Shown piece by piece: positions 11,526 through 24,931 of a stretch of 64,000 bases of DNA (its first letter is position 1; every line of letters begins with the position of its first letter). The notes beneath the pieces are model-generated. The model made no database searches. It worked only from the letters and a program-made list of their open reading frames with translations, and had not been told where the DNA came from. Where the stretch lies: NCBI RefSeq assembly GCF_023856365.1, contig NC_064538.1, positions 16,160,935 through 16,224,934 on the forward strand, in the 5' to 3' direction. This stretch comes from Brienomyrus brachyistius. Taxonomy: Eukaryota; Chordata; Actinopteri; Osteoglossiformes; Mormyridae. A program made the translations under genes and the position numbers.

Positions 11526-14013
11526 TGACGGTGAGGTTAGGCCATTTAGCCTCTCAGAATAGCCAAGTCTGTCATCACTTTGACTTTAATTTTGCTTACT
11601 TTCTGTGATTCCCATATGTGAAAATGACTGCTGCGAAAATGAGTAGCTCCATCTCTTAGCCACATTATCTTACATAATATGGTACAAAATAATCATGTAA
11701 TATTACTTGTTTTTTGTGAACATATTGCATTGAAAGGCTGAACAATATTGGAAAAAGTTCACATTTCAATATTTAAAAGGTTTTTGTGATATTTAGGAGC
11801 TGGACATATAGCCAAATAGACCTTATTACTACCAACGGAGTCCAGCAAAGAAGTGCCAAAAAATCACTTGCTTCTGCTTAGTATAGTTGCTATGGGATAT
11901 AAAATGATAATAATGATAATCCATACAGAGGAAGACGTTTGTTTTGTGACCGGTTCTTGTTCGTCTTTCTCCTGTTTACTTATTTTTGTTTATTTCCTCA
12001 CAAAAGCACCACACGGTCTGAGTGAGTGCAACAGCAAGGACGGCAATTATTGTGACCGTCTCAGAGAGCACATGCAGAACCCATTACAAAAGCGGTGCCA
12101 GTAAACTTAGAGTGATTTTTTTGACATATACTAGATAATACTAAAAAAGAACTATCATTAAAATTGCAAAGCTTCTTTGGTTTTGTTTCCTATGATTAAG
12201 TAAAAATGTTTCAGTGCAACTTCATGATGGTTTGAACCCAGCAAAGAATTGTGATGCGACAATTGCATGTGCATGAAATTCCATGTTGATATTAACCTTA
12301 CACATCATGAAATCCCAGTGCTGTGTTGCTACACACCGGCGCTTGGTGTGTGTGGAGTTCGCATGTTCACCCTGTGTGTGCATTGTTTTGGCAAATTCTC
12401 CAGTTTCCTTACATTATTCAAAAAAATGCAACTTAAGAGTACCTAAACTGACAGTATGTGTGAGTGAGTGTGCTCCCTGCAATGGTTGGTTGGTTCCCGC
12501 AATTTATATATTATATACAAACAACTACTCTATGAATCATCAGGATTAAAATTGGTAGATTGCTCAATTATTAATATAATCGATAGTGACAGCCTTACTG
12601 TCATCGTCCTCATCAGATGGCAGACACACCTATACAGCCCGTTGGCAGATGCAGCTTTGAAAACTGAGCCCCTTATCATTATGGTGACACATGCATGTTT
12701 AATGCCAGTCTTACCGTTAGGTGTAATGAGAGAGCGGATAATACAGGCAGCTTCAAAGAAGAAATCCATGCGACCAACTTCACTTGGATGGATCTCAAGA
12801 TCACTGGCGAAACATTAAATGCATCCCGAACCTCCCTTCAACCAAGGCCAGTTGGAAGCACTGACGTAAACCAGGACCAAGAAGTTTGATTCAAAGGGCT
12901 CCAAGCAAATTAATTCAAATTCCCATTCAAAGCAGGTAACACAGAGCTAAGCCACACACGTTTAGCTCCCTGACGTAGGCGGATGGCCATTCTATGGGTT
13001 CCTCGACTTATCTGCTGCGACAACGCAGAACTGGCTCTCCATACTTTCACGCAGCGATTCCCAAACATGTTACTGATATATAAGCGTTAGTGGCAAAAGG
13101 AGACACAGGGCAGTGTGTTAAACACTGGCCATATTAACCAGGGCACATTACACACAGCGTGGGGGCAGAGTGTGAATTTCCCACACAGTCAGCATCACCG
13201 TGCAGTTGCTACTTTGAATACCCAACACAGCAGCCTTTGTGCTCTGTACTCCCTCCAAGTGCCGCAGCCGGACCCATTTAATATGCTGCATCGACAGAAA
13301 TACAAGCACAGTGGGAGTGAAGGAGTGGAACGCCACGGCCCTTCTGGAAGTCATCCAGGACTCCATGCAGCAGGAGAGATGTCCTAACTCACATCAACGC
13401 TACACTAATGCTGAAACGAAAAGAGGGACGTGAGCAAAGTTGAAATTTACATAGGCATACCGCAAAGAAATGTTTAACCAAAAGCTGATGATATGCTGAT
13501 AAGAAAAATCCTAAAACAAGTATCACAATCATCTTTGGAGTCTGGGTAATGTACAACACGCACTCCAGAAAAACCCCTTTCCGTAAGTGGAAAAGAAAGC
13601 TATGAAAGTGTATTTTATGTGCCACAAACCATGTCCAATCGAGACAAAATGTGCTCAGCATGGCTTGATTGTTTGATATGGCTTTGCTAGATTGCAACTG
13701 ACGCAAATCTCCCTGTGGAGAGTTCCAATCTCATCTTGAACATCCAGGACTTTTTGAAAACAGACAGGAAGCAATGAGTAGTTATTAGAGGCACAATGTC
13801 ACAGTGGGCCTGCGTTTATAGTGGGGTACAGCAGGGTTCAATTTTAGGACCACTATTGTTCCTAATTAATGATATTGACACCAAGATACATACAGTAAAC
13901 TGGTTAAATTTGTAGATGACACCAAGGTGGGCGGAGTAGCAGATACTGATCTGGCAGCGGAGAGGCTACAACGGGATCTGGATTTAATTAGCGACTGAAC
14001 TGATACCTGGCAG

Positions 14014-14514
14014 ATGAAATTTAATGGAGATAAATGTCAGGTAATCCATGCAGGGAGCAGAAATATAAAGTACAGATATTTTATTGGTTCCACTGAAATA
14101 AAGGTAGCTGATTACCAGAAAGATCTCGGTGTGTATGTTGATGCTTCCATGTCCCACTCTCGCCAATGTGGGGAAGCAATAAAAAAGGCCAATAGAATGT
14201 TAGGTTACATCTCTAGGTGTGTGGAGTTTAAGTCAAGGGAAGTGATGCTACAATTATATAATTCCTTGGCAAGACCCCATCTAGAATATTGTGTGCAGGT
14301 TTGGTCACCATACCTTAAGAAGGACATTGCTGCCTTGCAAAAGGTGCAACGTAGGCCTACGACAAGGATTCTTGGTCTTAGACAAATGTCTTATGAGGAG
14401 AGGTTAGCTGAGCTGAATCTGTTCAGCCTCGAGCAAAGGAGACTAAGGGGGGACATGATCCAGGTATATAAGATTCTAACAGGTCTGGATGCCTATTTTA
14501 ATATTAAACACTAG
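14014..14514 (+). pseudogene. C-terminal part of CR1-like reverse transcriptase
   Basis: 166 codons in one frame, starting MKFNGDKCQVIHAGSRNIKY and including CGEAIKKANRMLGYISRCVE and YEERLAELNLFSLEQRRLRG. These are the thumb and C-terminal blocks of CR1/L2-type ORF2 proteins. The frame starts in mid-protein (a stop lies just before WQMKFN), so the Met is not a real start. The second copy at 33078-34110 shows the same blocks. Confidence 0.85.
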
Positions 14515-14549
14515 ATCTCGTGGTCATAAGTGGAAATTAGTGGGAGAAC

Positions 14550-14907
14550 ATCCATCCATCCATCCATTTTCCAAACCGCTTATCCTACTGGGTCGCGGGG
14601 GGTCCAGAGCCTATCCTGGAAGCAATGGGCACGAGGCAGGGAACAACCCAGGATGGGGGGCCAGCCCATCACAAGGCACACTCACACACCATTCACTCTC
14701 ACATGCACTCCTATGGGCAATTTAGCAAGTCCAATTAACCTCGGCATGTTTTTGGACTGTGGGGGGAAACCGGAGTACCCGGAGGAAACCCCACGACGAC
14801 ATGGGGAGAACATGCAAACTCCACACACATGTGACCCAGGCGGAGACTCAAACCTGGGTCCCAGAGGTGTGAGGCAACAGTGCTAACCACTGCACCACCA
14901 TGCCGCC
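14550..14907 (-). mobile_element. V-SINE-like tRNA-derived SINE inside the CR1 LINE
   Basis: Read on the minus strand it starts with a tRNA-like head: A box tggtgcagtgg, B box ggtttgagtct, followed by the conserved fish body (gttctccccatg, cggtttccccccacag) and a (ggat)n tail. It is flanked by the 10-base duplication gtgggagaac at 14540-14549 and 14908-14917, proving insertion into the older LINE. Full length, about 358 bases. Confidence 0.93.
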
Positions 14908-15727
14908 GTGGGAGAACTTTTTAAAACGAATTTGTGGAAGCACTTCTATACACAGCATGTAGTTGGAGTATGGAATAGTCTTCCTGCTAGTGTAGCGCAA
15001 GCTAAAACCCTGGATTCCTTTACATCAGAGCTAGATAAGATTTTAACAACTCTGAGCTATTAGTTAAGTTCTCCCCAAATGAGCTTGATGGGCCGAATGG
15101 CCTCCTCTCGTTTGTAAATTTCTTATGTTATAAAAAAGTTAATATTTCTCATAAATAAAAAGTATAACGTTATTTATTTGATTGTTAAGTTCATCCATGA
15201 GATTTCTCCTGGAAACAGTCACCTGAACACGGTGCAAGGTGCAAGTCTGGACTGCTGAGCACAAAAACATAGTGAACAAGGGGAGAAGACAAGCTTAACT
15301 GCATGTGATGCATCATATGTTAAACTTGGATGAAAGCCTCTGTTAAATTAATGAATGTAAAAGTAAATGTCTGTATACTGCATCCAGCTGACTGCCAGGC
15401 GGGCACAAATTACACATACGAATGCACAATGCAGACGTTGCACAAACTGATGCTACGTCGGCATTAATCCTTGATTGTAATCAAGATTCTGTGTTTTGGA
15501 GCAGCTACGCGCAAAAACACAATTTGAAAAATCGATTCGCCCTTATCAGAGCCATCTTGAAGTACTCTACCCTTGAGAAAGTGCACTGAACTCAAGACAA
15601 CCAACTTCCAGATGGTTACTTCATTGGTGCTCATTGGGTTAAACCAGGCAGTGTCTGACAATTAACAGTTACTCCCAACCACTATAACTGACATAAATAA
15701 AAATTAGTGGAAAGAGACATATAAAGC

Positions 15728-16036
15728 AGGCCAACACGATGATTCAGTGGTAAGCACCTCTGGAACCTGGGGTCAAGTCTCTATCAGGGTTCCATGTGCA
15801 TGGAGTTTTCCCCGTGTCATTGTGGGGTTTCTTCCGGGTACTCCGGTTTCCCCCCACAATACAAAAACATGCTGCGGCTGATTGAAGTTACTAAACTGCC
15901 TGTAGGTGTGCCCTGCGATGGGTTGGCACCCCGTCTTGGGTTGTACCCTGCCTTGTGCCTGCAGCATCCGGGATAGGCTCTGGACCCCCTGCGACCCTGA
16001 ACAGGATAAATGGTTTCAGGAAATGGATGGATGAAT
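15728..16036 (+). mobile_element. older diverged V-SINE-like copy
   Basis: Same body (gtactccggtttccccccac, ccctgcgatgggttggcacc) and an atggatggatga tail, but with a decayed head. Flanked by the direct repeat atataaagc at 15719-15727 and 16037-16045. Confidence 0.88.
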
Positions 16037-16829
16037 ATATAAAGCCTGATGTCAGGCAGAAGACAGAGCTCCTTACATTAGCCAGACGTGGGGTGGTTGA
16101 ATTCTGCCCCTGAGGAGCCAGGCAGCATCCATGGGAGAAAATGCCAACTCACCAATGCCCTCCACCAACTGTCCTTTTCCAGTGTGCACAGAAGTAACAG
16201 ATCACCATCAAATGTCAACGCCCCACTGTTTTCCAGAAGTAATGCTGTCGAAAATGGACAACACGCGATGTGGGTCACCCGTTCCTGGAAGGCTGTTATC
16301 ATGTGTGCAGAGCCAGGAACCCCTGTAGTTCATGTAATCCTGCTTTTAACTGTAATGACACGTTGTTGCCCCATTTAAGGGGTTTAGTCACAGCAATCTA
16401 TTTGATGCAAAGCGACAGAAAATTCTCAGACTGCCAAGCTTTTTTCTGGAGGCTGCTTCAAACTTAAGGCCTCAAAGATTTCTCAGTTCCTAGAATCCCT
16501 TGAGCCAGTGGGGAAAATACTTCCTTGACTCCGTAACTGTCCATCACATGCTAAAAAGAGATCAAGTCAAGCCACAAAGCAGTACAGCAGCAATGTCAAG
16601 AAGACACCTTCAAGATGTTCTATTTTAACTCCTGCTACACAGTAAACATCATTAGTAAATGCTGCAGTCTAATAAGAGGCACATAAGAGATGCAGTGTGC
16701 CTGGCACTGACGAGCTCGCTCTCTTTCGTGCTCTGCCAAGGTCAGCTTATCAATAGCTACTAATGGAGTCAAAGAACGCCTCCTGTGGTAGATCTGAAGG
16801 TGCATACAAATTTAGATATGTGGTATTGC

Positions 16830-17083
16830 GCTGTCCAGGGGCCCTTGGGGTGCAGGGGGCCCGTGGGGCCCCTAGCCCAAAACAATTTGCAACGCTTATC
16901 AACAATGTATTTTCGTTTGTCTATTTTAGAGGGCCTACATTCTTTGATCCTCTGCCTACAAGGGCCCCTGACCCTATAGGTAGGGCATTTGGCTGCCAAG
17001 GGCCCTTGAATTGTGGTGGTGGTGCTGGTGGGCCCTCGCGAACGTTTTGCCCAGGGGGCCACACAACCCATAATCTGTCCCTG
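16830..17083 (-). mobile_element. hAT-type MITE, second family member
   Basis: Close relative of the element at 57824-58134 in opposite orientation: shared blocks include caacgcttatcaacaatgta and the end ccataatctgtccctg. The 8-mers ggtattgc (16822-16829) and ggtattgg (17084-17091) look like its target-site duplication with one change. The left terminal repeat is missing or rebuilt, so one end is truncated. Confidence 0.7.
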
Positions 17084-20000
17084 GGTATTGGTCCTGCAGG
17101 TTTCAATGGCGAGTTTTATTAAGCTTATTAAACTGGCTGACTATCAAGGGCTGCTGGACCAACCATGTACCACTGACAACCTTTGAAGAGCAGTGTCAGG
17201 TAACACAGCACACTCTAGAACAGGTATTGTGGAGAGAAAGCACCTTCCAGACACCACCATACTGCATTTCTGTAAGCCCTTGGGTTATTAAAATCGCAGC
17301 TGCATAACAAAGCTAATCAAAACAGCAACACTAACCTTTAAGCTGAGCTAGCATTCAATTATCAGGTGCAAACTGAACTTTCGTTGAGTCCAACCCAGCC
17401 AACAGGTACTGATAAAAAAAAAAATACATAAAAGAAAAGTACAGCCTGGCAATTTTTCTATCCACACTAATACAGGGTGATGGTTCGGGATTATCAGTAC
17501 TCAAATGTTAAAAAGCAGCAGCTTTTAGTAAGTTGCCAGGGGTCGCCACCCCTTTAAACATCCCAACTTTTGCAAATGGCACATCACAGCAACAACCCCC
17601 CCCATCCTCACCCTCAGCTGGCTTAAAGGCCCCAAAAAAAAATCTTTATTGAGACACCTAGGGCTAAACGTATTTTGCCATCCTGCGACTCACAGCCTGT
17701 TGACAGATTAACATATTGCACCCACGATGGGAGCATCGCCCAGTGGCTCGACCCTCGATTACCGCACAGGTTGAGCATGAGACCCTTAAAAGCCACAGAC
17801 AGGGTGCATAACGTTACAATGCCGGGTTAGGCTCCGATGACAATGACAATGACAATGTACTGCAGAAACTCAGCCAACTGGCAACAAGACCCTGACAATC
17901 CTCAAGCTACAGACAGGCTCAAACAGCTTCAGTCTTTTATCTCTCTTCTTCCCTCCCTCAGCTAGTGGCAGCAGCCTGCAGTCTTCCCAAATAACGATAT
18001 CTCATTAGCAAAGCTATAATGACATTACACACGTTCACTGAGCAAGAGGTTCAGGATGGTGACAAGCAGAAGCCCAGCTGAGGAAAGGATGATGGGTAAC
18101 CCGGACAGCTGTAGGGATGCAATTACAGCTCTGAAGAGCAGGGAAGGAACCAGGGGGGTGAGGGGTAAATACTGTAATATCTGACCACAGCATTTGTGTG
18201 TGAAGCTTTCCAAGGGAGGGTTAAAGGTTTGGCACCTAAATTATCAATCCTGGACTGAGAAGGCTGCATAAATTTAAGGCATCACCGTGAAGCATTTGAA
18301 CATGTGGTGCAAGGGAACTCATCATGGGGCTGTCACCAATCACCAACCAATTCTGAGAAAGATCGTCACATTAGTGACAGTTGCAGGCCTGAATGCTTGT
18401 ATGTATACAGGTCTTCTGTGGGTATGTAGTGGAATGTGCAGATGATGGTCAGGACAAATCATCACCACTGGTGGGAAGATCACTACGTAAGGCCCAGCTT
18501 TAGTGAACATTGAGGTCTTGGGCTTTCATGTGTCATCTAGCCCTCCATCTGCTATAAGTGCTCCGGGCTTTACCCAGTGTAGGTTAATATTATAAGCTAC
18601 ATCATTTGGTTTTTACATGATGCAGTTTGGATGGAAAAGACTTTTTCAACACTATTGATAATGGTAGTGTGGATGTAGATATTTTTCTTTGGAAACCCCA
18701 ATAAAAAATTTTCAACACATTAGCATGGACGTAGCCTCAGTGATGAGGTCATGAACACGGCTCATTCACATACTTCCCAAGCTGCAGGTGGGCTGGACTC
18801 TGGCAACACATGAACGAGATAGTGACGCATGGTCTGGGAAATATCCCCAGAACAACTGATAAGACATCAGTACAACTATCAGTCTGCTACATAGAGGTGT
18901 GAATACTAGCTTTGGGATAAAAGGTATTCCCAGTGCATGTGAAGTCTGAAAGCAGGGGACCCTTCTCACAGTAATTCATCTTAAACAAAACTCATATCAA
19001 TGAAAACATGACCAAATGGTCAAAGAAATTAGACAAATAAAAAAAGACAATTTATCCCCAAAGTACAGTAAAATTTGACACAAAAAATGGTACTTATTTA
19101 AATTAAATATTACTTGACAATACCATTCTGCAAAAATATGGCTGGCCATTCCTCACTCGTGCATGTTCTCAAACACTCCAAATAAAATGTAAAGATAGCA
19201 AAACAAACGTATGCGTACAATCGTTTAAGAAATTCCACGCTCCACTGGAACACCGCAGCACCAAACAATCTTTCTGCTGAGTGTGCAAAGACAACGTCCA
19301 CTTCTAATCATCAGATACCTCCTGGAAAGTTCCCCAGGAATTTAAAAAGGAGTGCTGATGCATTTAAAAAATCCCCAAGGCCCTCTGCATCCCAAAAGGA
19401 TGTGTGACATTACTCAAACACCATGAGGCAGAGGATGAGTGCTGACCTGGAGAAAGTAGGAGATCATTCAGGATACAGCAGAAGCTCTGATCTCTACATT
19501 TGTTAAATGAGACTTTAATTAGTTTATCTGTTGTCTACCGAGGGAAAGTTGCAAAGATCGTGGTAGAATATGAAGAATGATGGGAACGCAGACTGAGCAG
19601 AGATGAGCGACTGTCTGGCAATTAGAGGCAATTTAAACGGCACAATAATGGGGAGACCTGCTTTTGGAAAACCAGAGCTTCAACAAAACGACAATAGTGA
19701 CAATCAATAGGGATCTCAGGCCCATTCAGATGCACCACAAACCTAACTTGCCATTTCATATTTGCCGACATACCCCCCGTTTTATGCAGAAACCCCATGG
19801 ATTTTATCTTGAATAGAAAACATCTCTGGTACTCGGTTAAAAAAAGTGCAATATTTTAAATCAGGAGGCAGAAAAAACAGCATAGGAAATTACTCCACCG
19901 TCAATCAGATGAGAGGTCAGTGTCTGTGGGGGGAAGCTAAGCAGAGGTCTCCTCAATGCCAAGCGCCTTTTAGAGCACCGGGCCCCTGCCATTTCCATGG

Positions 20001-20460
20001 CGTCTCATATGATACATTCTAATTAGCCGACTTCCCCGGGAACCACAGCTTAGCTCTGAATCATATGCATTAAAGGTCAGGAGGATTAGCCTCTAAGTGA
20101 GGGGAGGGGGTGGATGGCCACTACGCTCCGCCCCCATTCTCTAATCCTAGCAAGGAAGACTTTTGCATTGTTCCTCAATACCCGCCTACACAGAGATAGC
20201 TCACGCACAACCGGGGGCCCTGCAGTATAGCCATTGACTCACCATTCTGAACATGTGGGAGAAAAGATAGGATAAATGTGGTGAAAACTGCAAGAGCTGG
20301 CTTTATGAGGGGGGTGGGATTTGTTCAACTGTCAGTGTGTCTAAGGGGGTGGCAAAATTTTTGGTCACCTTATGTTTGTTCCTTTTCACTTCTGAACAAA
20401 CCAGATTTTTGGCACATGCTCTAACTTAAGTGCCTGTGCAGGTAACACTCATGTCCTTGT

Positions 20461-20477
20461 CGCCCCCTAGAGGGCAG
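20461..20477 (-). promoter_or_regulatory. CTCF-like motif
   Basis: On the minus strand ctgccctctagggggcg fits the CTCF core (CC then AGGGGGC). It lies in the abr intron between exons 1b and 2. Motif evidence only. Confidence 0.4.
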
Positions 20478-22025
20478 TGGGGCAGGGTGCACGTCACACG
20501 CAAACAGACACAGAAAATCCACAGAGACATCAGTCATTAAAAAAATTCAAGACTACAGTGAGTTGACACAAATTTTTCCATCGGTTTAGGAATTTTTCAA
20601 AGCAAAGGTATATGTACCTACACAAGTGTGCGGGCAAGGGGGCTCCAGTTATGTTGCCCAGCCCTCTGGAGTAAAAGTGCAAACTCAAGAGGGCCACAAG
20701 CCTCCACGGTTATTAAATGCACAGCTCACAGGACCTAAACTGCCTGCTAATAAACAGGGAATATTCATGTCTCGTCAAACCTGGGGACAACCGTCCACAT
20801 CCAAAGAAGAGGTAGTCTTTACGGAACCAACCTTCCATCTAACACACAGCGTTGCTCATAGCAGTGAGAGCAAATTGGCACATTATTCACACCGTCAGAC
20901 GTTAATCTGAGCATTTTATTTTGATTACTTGCAGCAAATCAAAACATTTCCAGACCTTGGGCCATGAATGCGAGGTCCCACTTGTTCTGCATCACCACAC
21001 AGACCTTCCAGCGTGCGCTTCAATGAGACCACTCTGCTCAGATTGCTGAACTCGTATTGCATTTGTCACTGGCTCACGAACACTACCTGAATGTACAGAT
21101 CGGCAGAGGTCCCAGTGCTCCCTTCCCATATCACATAACACACAGTGCTGCTCTTAGCGACCAGCTTGGCTCTTCAGAGTCCCGTACCTCTGAAACCCCT
21201 CCTGACAATGAGTCCCTGGCAACCACAAAAACATGGCCTGCTCGCCACAGCCAAACTGGGCCAATCACGATCCTCCACTCTCTCCTGCCAAGCGGGTTGC
21301 TCACTGGGCCCTGGGGGCTAATGGGTACACCTCCAAGTCTGGGGCTTTGGTAGCAGCTGTTAGAGGAGGAGCCACTGAGACACAGACTAAACCCCTCCCA
21401 CCACACACACACCAAGAAACTCCGTGACTCATTTCCATGACCAGCAATGCTGGAGCGCATGACAAGAGCACGCTCTGTATCCATGGAAACAGCCTCCAAT
21501 TTCCTCGGTGATCACAGTCTATGCCACGGTCCTGAGAGCAGGCCGAGGATGGCAAGTGTTTCACGCACTCGCGCACACATGCGCCCACACCCACCCATGT
21601 CGTTGCCCAGCCAGGCGGGTCCAGAGTTGACTCCACATTGTTCAGGACTAGCGGTCCATCACAAGGGGATGGCACCTCGGCAGTGGCCTCCCAGCGCAAC
21701 TCAATGCTAATAACCAAGTGCTTGCAGGTGGGCAGTGAGGAGGAACAAATGTGCTGCCAACTCCAGAGTAGCCCTCACCCACCTCCCTCCCTCGTTCTGT
21801 CTCTCTCTCTCTCGCTCTCCCTCCCTCCCTCCATGTCCCTCCCCCTCCATCGAAGAGGTTGCAAGCTTTTGTTTCCCATAAAGTACAAATGGCTATAGCC
21901 TTTCACAACCCGACGTAGAACTGGAACCTAGGAGGGAAACGGGCAGAACCTGACAGCAGTTCTCAAACCCAGAATGGGAGACACTGCTTTGAGACATACT
22001 GGACGTAGGGGACCATTTACTAGCT

Positions 22026-22076
22026 GTTATGATAATGATGATGATGATGATGATGACGAAGACGATGCAGATGATG
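22026..22076. repeat. GAT microsatellite
   Basis: Seven or more gatgat units followed by degenerate gacgaagacgatgcagatgat. Confidence 0.85.
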
Positions 22077-22447
22077 GGAACTGCTCCTTACTCCAAATGA
22101 AAAGGCACAGTGAACTAATCCATGTTGATGGCATGTTCATCCAGATGATACAAAAACAAATCACGGATGTTCCTGAGCCTGAGCAGGTAACCCACACTGT
22201 TTTCTATTCATACAGGTCAAGGGTACCATTCTGTGCTCAACTCTTGGACTGAGAACATAAAATAGAAGAAGCACATTCGTCAGACATCATAAGCCCTAAT
22301 GTTCTCCCCACCACGAACAAATGTCAGCACCAATCTTGGCCCGGAGCGCAGTTCTCAAGCCGCGATTCGTAGGAAGACGGCCCATAGACACTTCCCCATA
22401 GCGGCCAGATCCAACGCTTTTACTGCAACATAAACTATAAAACACTG

Positions 22448-22635
22448 AAGCAGCATTTCTCAACCCAGTCTTCGGGGATTCCCAGATAGCCCACCTTTTT
22501 GCTCCTTTCCAGGTCCTAGCACACTTGTACAACGTATTTGTGGTTCTTGGTTCAGGTGTGCTGGAAGCTGGGAAGGAATAAAAATGTGGACTGTCTAGGG
22601 GTCCCCAAAGACTGAGTTCAGAAACACTGCACTAG
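22448..22635. mobile_element. fold-back MITE
   Basis: Left arm cagcatttctcaacccagtc and right arm gactgagttcagaaacactg are inverted copies, continuing inward for about 60 bases each (ttcggggattcccagatag against ctgtctaggggtccccaaag). The centre carries a second paired word, ttccaggtcctagcacac. Confidence 0.75.
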
Positions 22636-22700
22636 AAGATTTTCTTTTTTGTCATCATTCAGTTTCCCCCCTACTAATCATCCTTCTAGGAAATAGGCAT

Positions 22701-22723
22701 ATAAATAAATAAATAAATAAATA
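22701..22723. repeat. AAAT microsatellite
   Basis: Five to six units of aaat. Confidence 0.85.
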
Positions 22724-24561
22724 TACTCACCTGCCCAGCATTGCAACAGCATGACAGAATAATAAAAAAGCATTACAGAGCAAGATGGATGGGCCTCAGG
22801 GAGGGTACTACATGTTTAATCCAAATTAACAAAATTACATCAGGATTTAAAGATGGATTCATGAGCTACACAAATTACACACAAGCATAACATAACGTGC
22901 CGTATATTAGCCAGAAGTCGGTAAAGGTCTAAACAGCACTCCATTTAAATGTCTATGACTTGCGTCTCCGGTTGCACAACCTCCCCTATCTACCCTGACA
23001 GCTGAACACAATCCCACACACACAACAGCTGCTGTCCATGGGCCCCCCGTGGGCCGATAGTGGGTGTAGGAGAGGAGCTCCAGAGCTCTGCGGTCACACA
23101 CCATCGACGTGTCTGGTAACAGGATCACGGCTGCAGGCCGCAGGCTAACTCCACGGCTGGGAGCCTCCAGGGCAGCAGGGCCTCGTGATCCACTGGCTGT
23201 ACTTTCAGGGAGACACCTGCAGGAGGCTTTGCTCAGATGCCAAGCTTACACATGCTGTAAGGCCACTTCAGCCAGGTGCCAAAGGATGCTGACCCCAAAC
23301 AGATATACAGCATAAGAGAAAGTGTGTGTACCAGAGTCCACAGAGTCAGGACCAGGAGCAGATGAAGGGCCGCAAAGAGGATCAGACACCTTGAGAGAAC
23401 TGGTGCAGGACCACGAGCCAGCACTCCTAACAGAGGTGAGTGCATTGCCGTTAGAGTGGCACAGTGCTTTTCTAGTGGGCATGCTGGCATCCCCCGTCAC
23501 ATGAGAGGCACTGAGTTTGATCACACACGTGTTTATTTGCATGATGGAATATATAAACATACGATAACCCAGTACCAGTCTGAATGTAATGCTGGCAGCT
23601 GAGCTTCACCCTCCAGCTACATCAGCAGCACCCAGCTACTGGATCCCAGTCCAGCTCTAAGCGAGGCAGCAATATGCAGCTTGTGGGATCCTGGTCAGCA
23701 GCTCCAACATTATCATTCCAGCCCAGCCTCAAAACAAGCTCAATTTCTATTACATTTGTTGAGGGTCACATCACACGACAAATAAACAAATCAAAGTCTT
23801 AAACACACCAAGACATTATTAAGGAAATTCCACTCCTCAAAATCACTTACAAATATGGGCAATAGGGTAATTTAAGTGAACAGAATCTCATACTCAAAAC
23901 ATAAAGGTGCATTGAGCTCAACCTGAATAAACAAAAGATTGAAGATGAATAAAGATACTCAGGTCTGGAAACCCCACAAAGAATGAATAGACAAAAACAC
24001 ACTTTAGGAACCCTGAGTGATTCCGAAGCAAATGTTAATCCAGGTCAGTGATGGGGACAATGGCAAAGTAGGTAGAGTTACAGCTGAGAGCAACTACCAC
24101 CAAATTGCGTAACATGCTGGCACAGGCTGGCAGACCACCTACCGATGGTGAGAAGAGCTAATTAACGGCAGGACATGGACTCGCCATTTAGGGCCAGGGG
24201 GTGCTGACAGTGCCCAAGACGGGGCCAGCAAGGTTGCCTCCCTGGTCCAAGCTCAAGGGCAAAGGTGATGCAGTGCAGTGCTTCCCCATCTTGCAGGACG
24301 TGTCCATGAGCGAGCTTGCCGAGGCCCTTCCCGATGGCGAGTGGCCCCCTGGATGGAGGCTAGCCAGACTCCAGTATGCAGCAGCGTCACTCCTGACAAG
24401 CCACCTTCAGGGTGCCAGGGGAAATGTGGTAGGGGGGAGCACCCATCATGCTGATATTGTAAGGTCAGTCCTCAAGACAGAGGAATGACAAGTGACAGGA
24501 CAGGTTGGGCCACCGCAGCTTTGTGGAAACCCGCTCTCCCAACTGAATCATTAAGCTGTTC

Positions 24562-24920
24562 ATCCATCCATCCATCCATTTTCCTAACTGCTTATCCTAC
24601 TGGGTCGCGGGGGGTCCGGAGCCTATCCCGGAAGCAATGGGCACGAGGCAGGGAACAACCCAGGATGGGGGGTCAGCCCATCGCAGGGTACACTCACACA
24701 GCATTCACTCACATATGCACACCCATGGGCAATTTAGTAACTCCAATTAGCCTCAGCATGTTTTCGGACTGTGGGGGGAAAGCAGAGTACCCGGAGGAAG
24801 CCCCACGACAACATGGGGAGAACATGCAAACTCCGCACACGTGACCCAGGCAGAGACTCGAAACCGAGTCCCAGAGGTGTGAGGCAACAGTGCTAACCAC
24901 TGCACCACCACGCCGCCCCC
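24562..24920 (-). mobile_element. V-SINE-like tRNA-derived SINE
   Basis: Full-length copy, (atcc)n tail at the left and tRNA head (tggtgcagtggttag; gtttcgagtct B box) at the right. Flanked by ttaagctgttc (24551-24561) and ttaggctgttc (24921-24931), a target-site duplication with one difference, so moderately old. Confidence 0.92.
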
Positions 24921-24931
24921 TTAGGCTGTTC

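Larger units (their letters stand above)
13740..15135 (+). mobile_element. CR1-like LINE, 5'-truncated, split by a SINE
   Basis: Reverse transcriptase remains run from about 13825 (SGVQQGSILGPLLFL-like, the motif before the catalytic YADD box) through a clean frame at 14014-14514 (KVADYQKDLGVYVDASMS, RPHLEYCVQVWSPY). The 3' end has the typical gatgggccgaatggcctcct and a ttcttatgtt tail at 15100-15130, as in CR1-clade elements. Stops and frameshifts between the segments show it is dead. A SINE at 14550-14907 interrupts the 3' part. Function in life: reverse transcription of its own RNA at a nicked target. Confidence 0.85.
17092..22447 (-). other. abr: abr intron, middle part between exons 1b and 2
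   Basis: Mostly unremarkable. Open frames at 18025, 19110 and 21131-21717 match nothing I recognise. A block at 19980-20090 with aattag and tcatatgcat words could be a conserved regulatory element, but only comparison with other fish would show it. Confidence 0.45.

Noticed and set aside
19110..19301. 63-codon minus-strand frame with hydrophobic stretch
   Set aside because: No family recognised; too short and isolated to support.
21131..21717. Overlapping open frames on both strands
   Set aside because: Frames on both strands with no conserved motif suggest chance.
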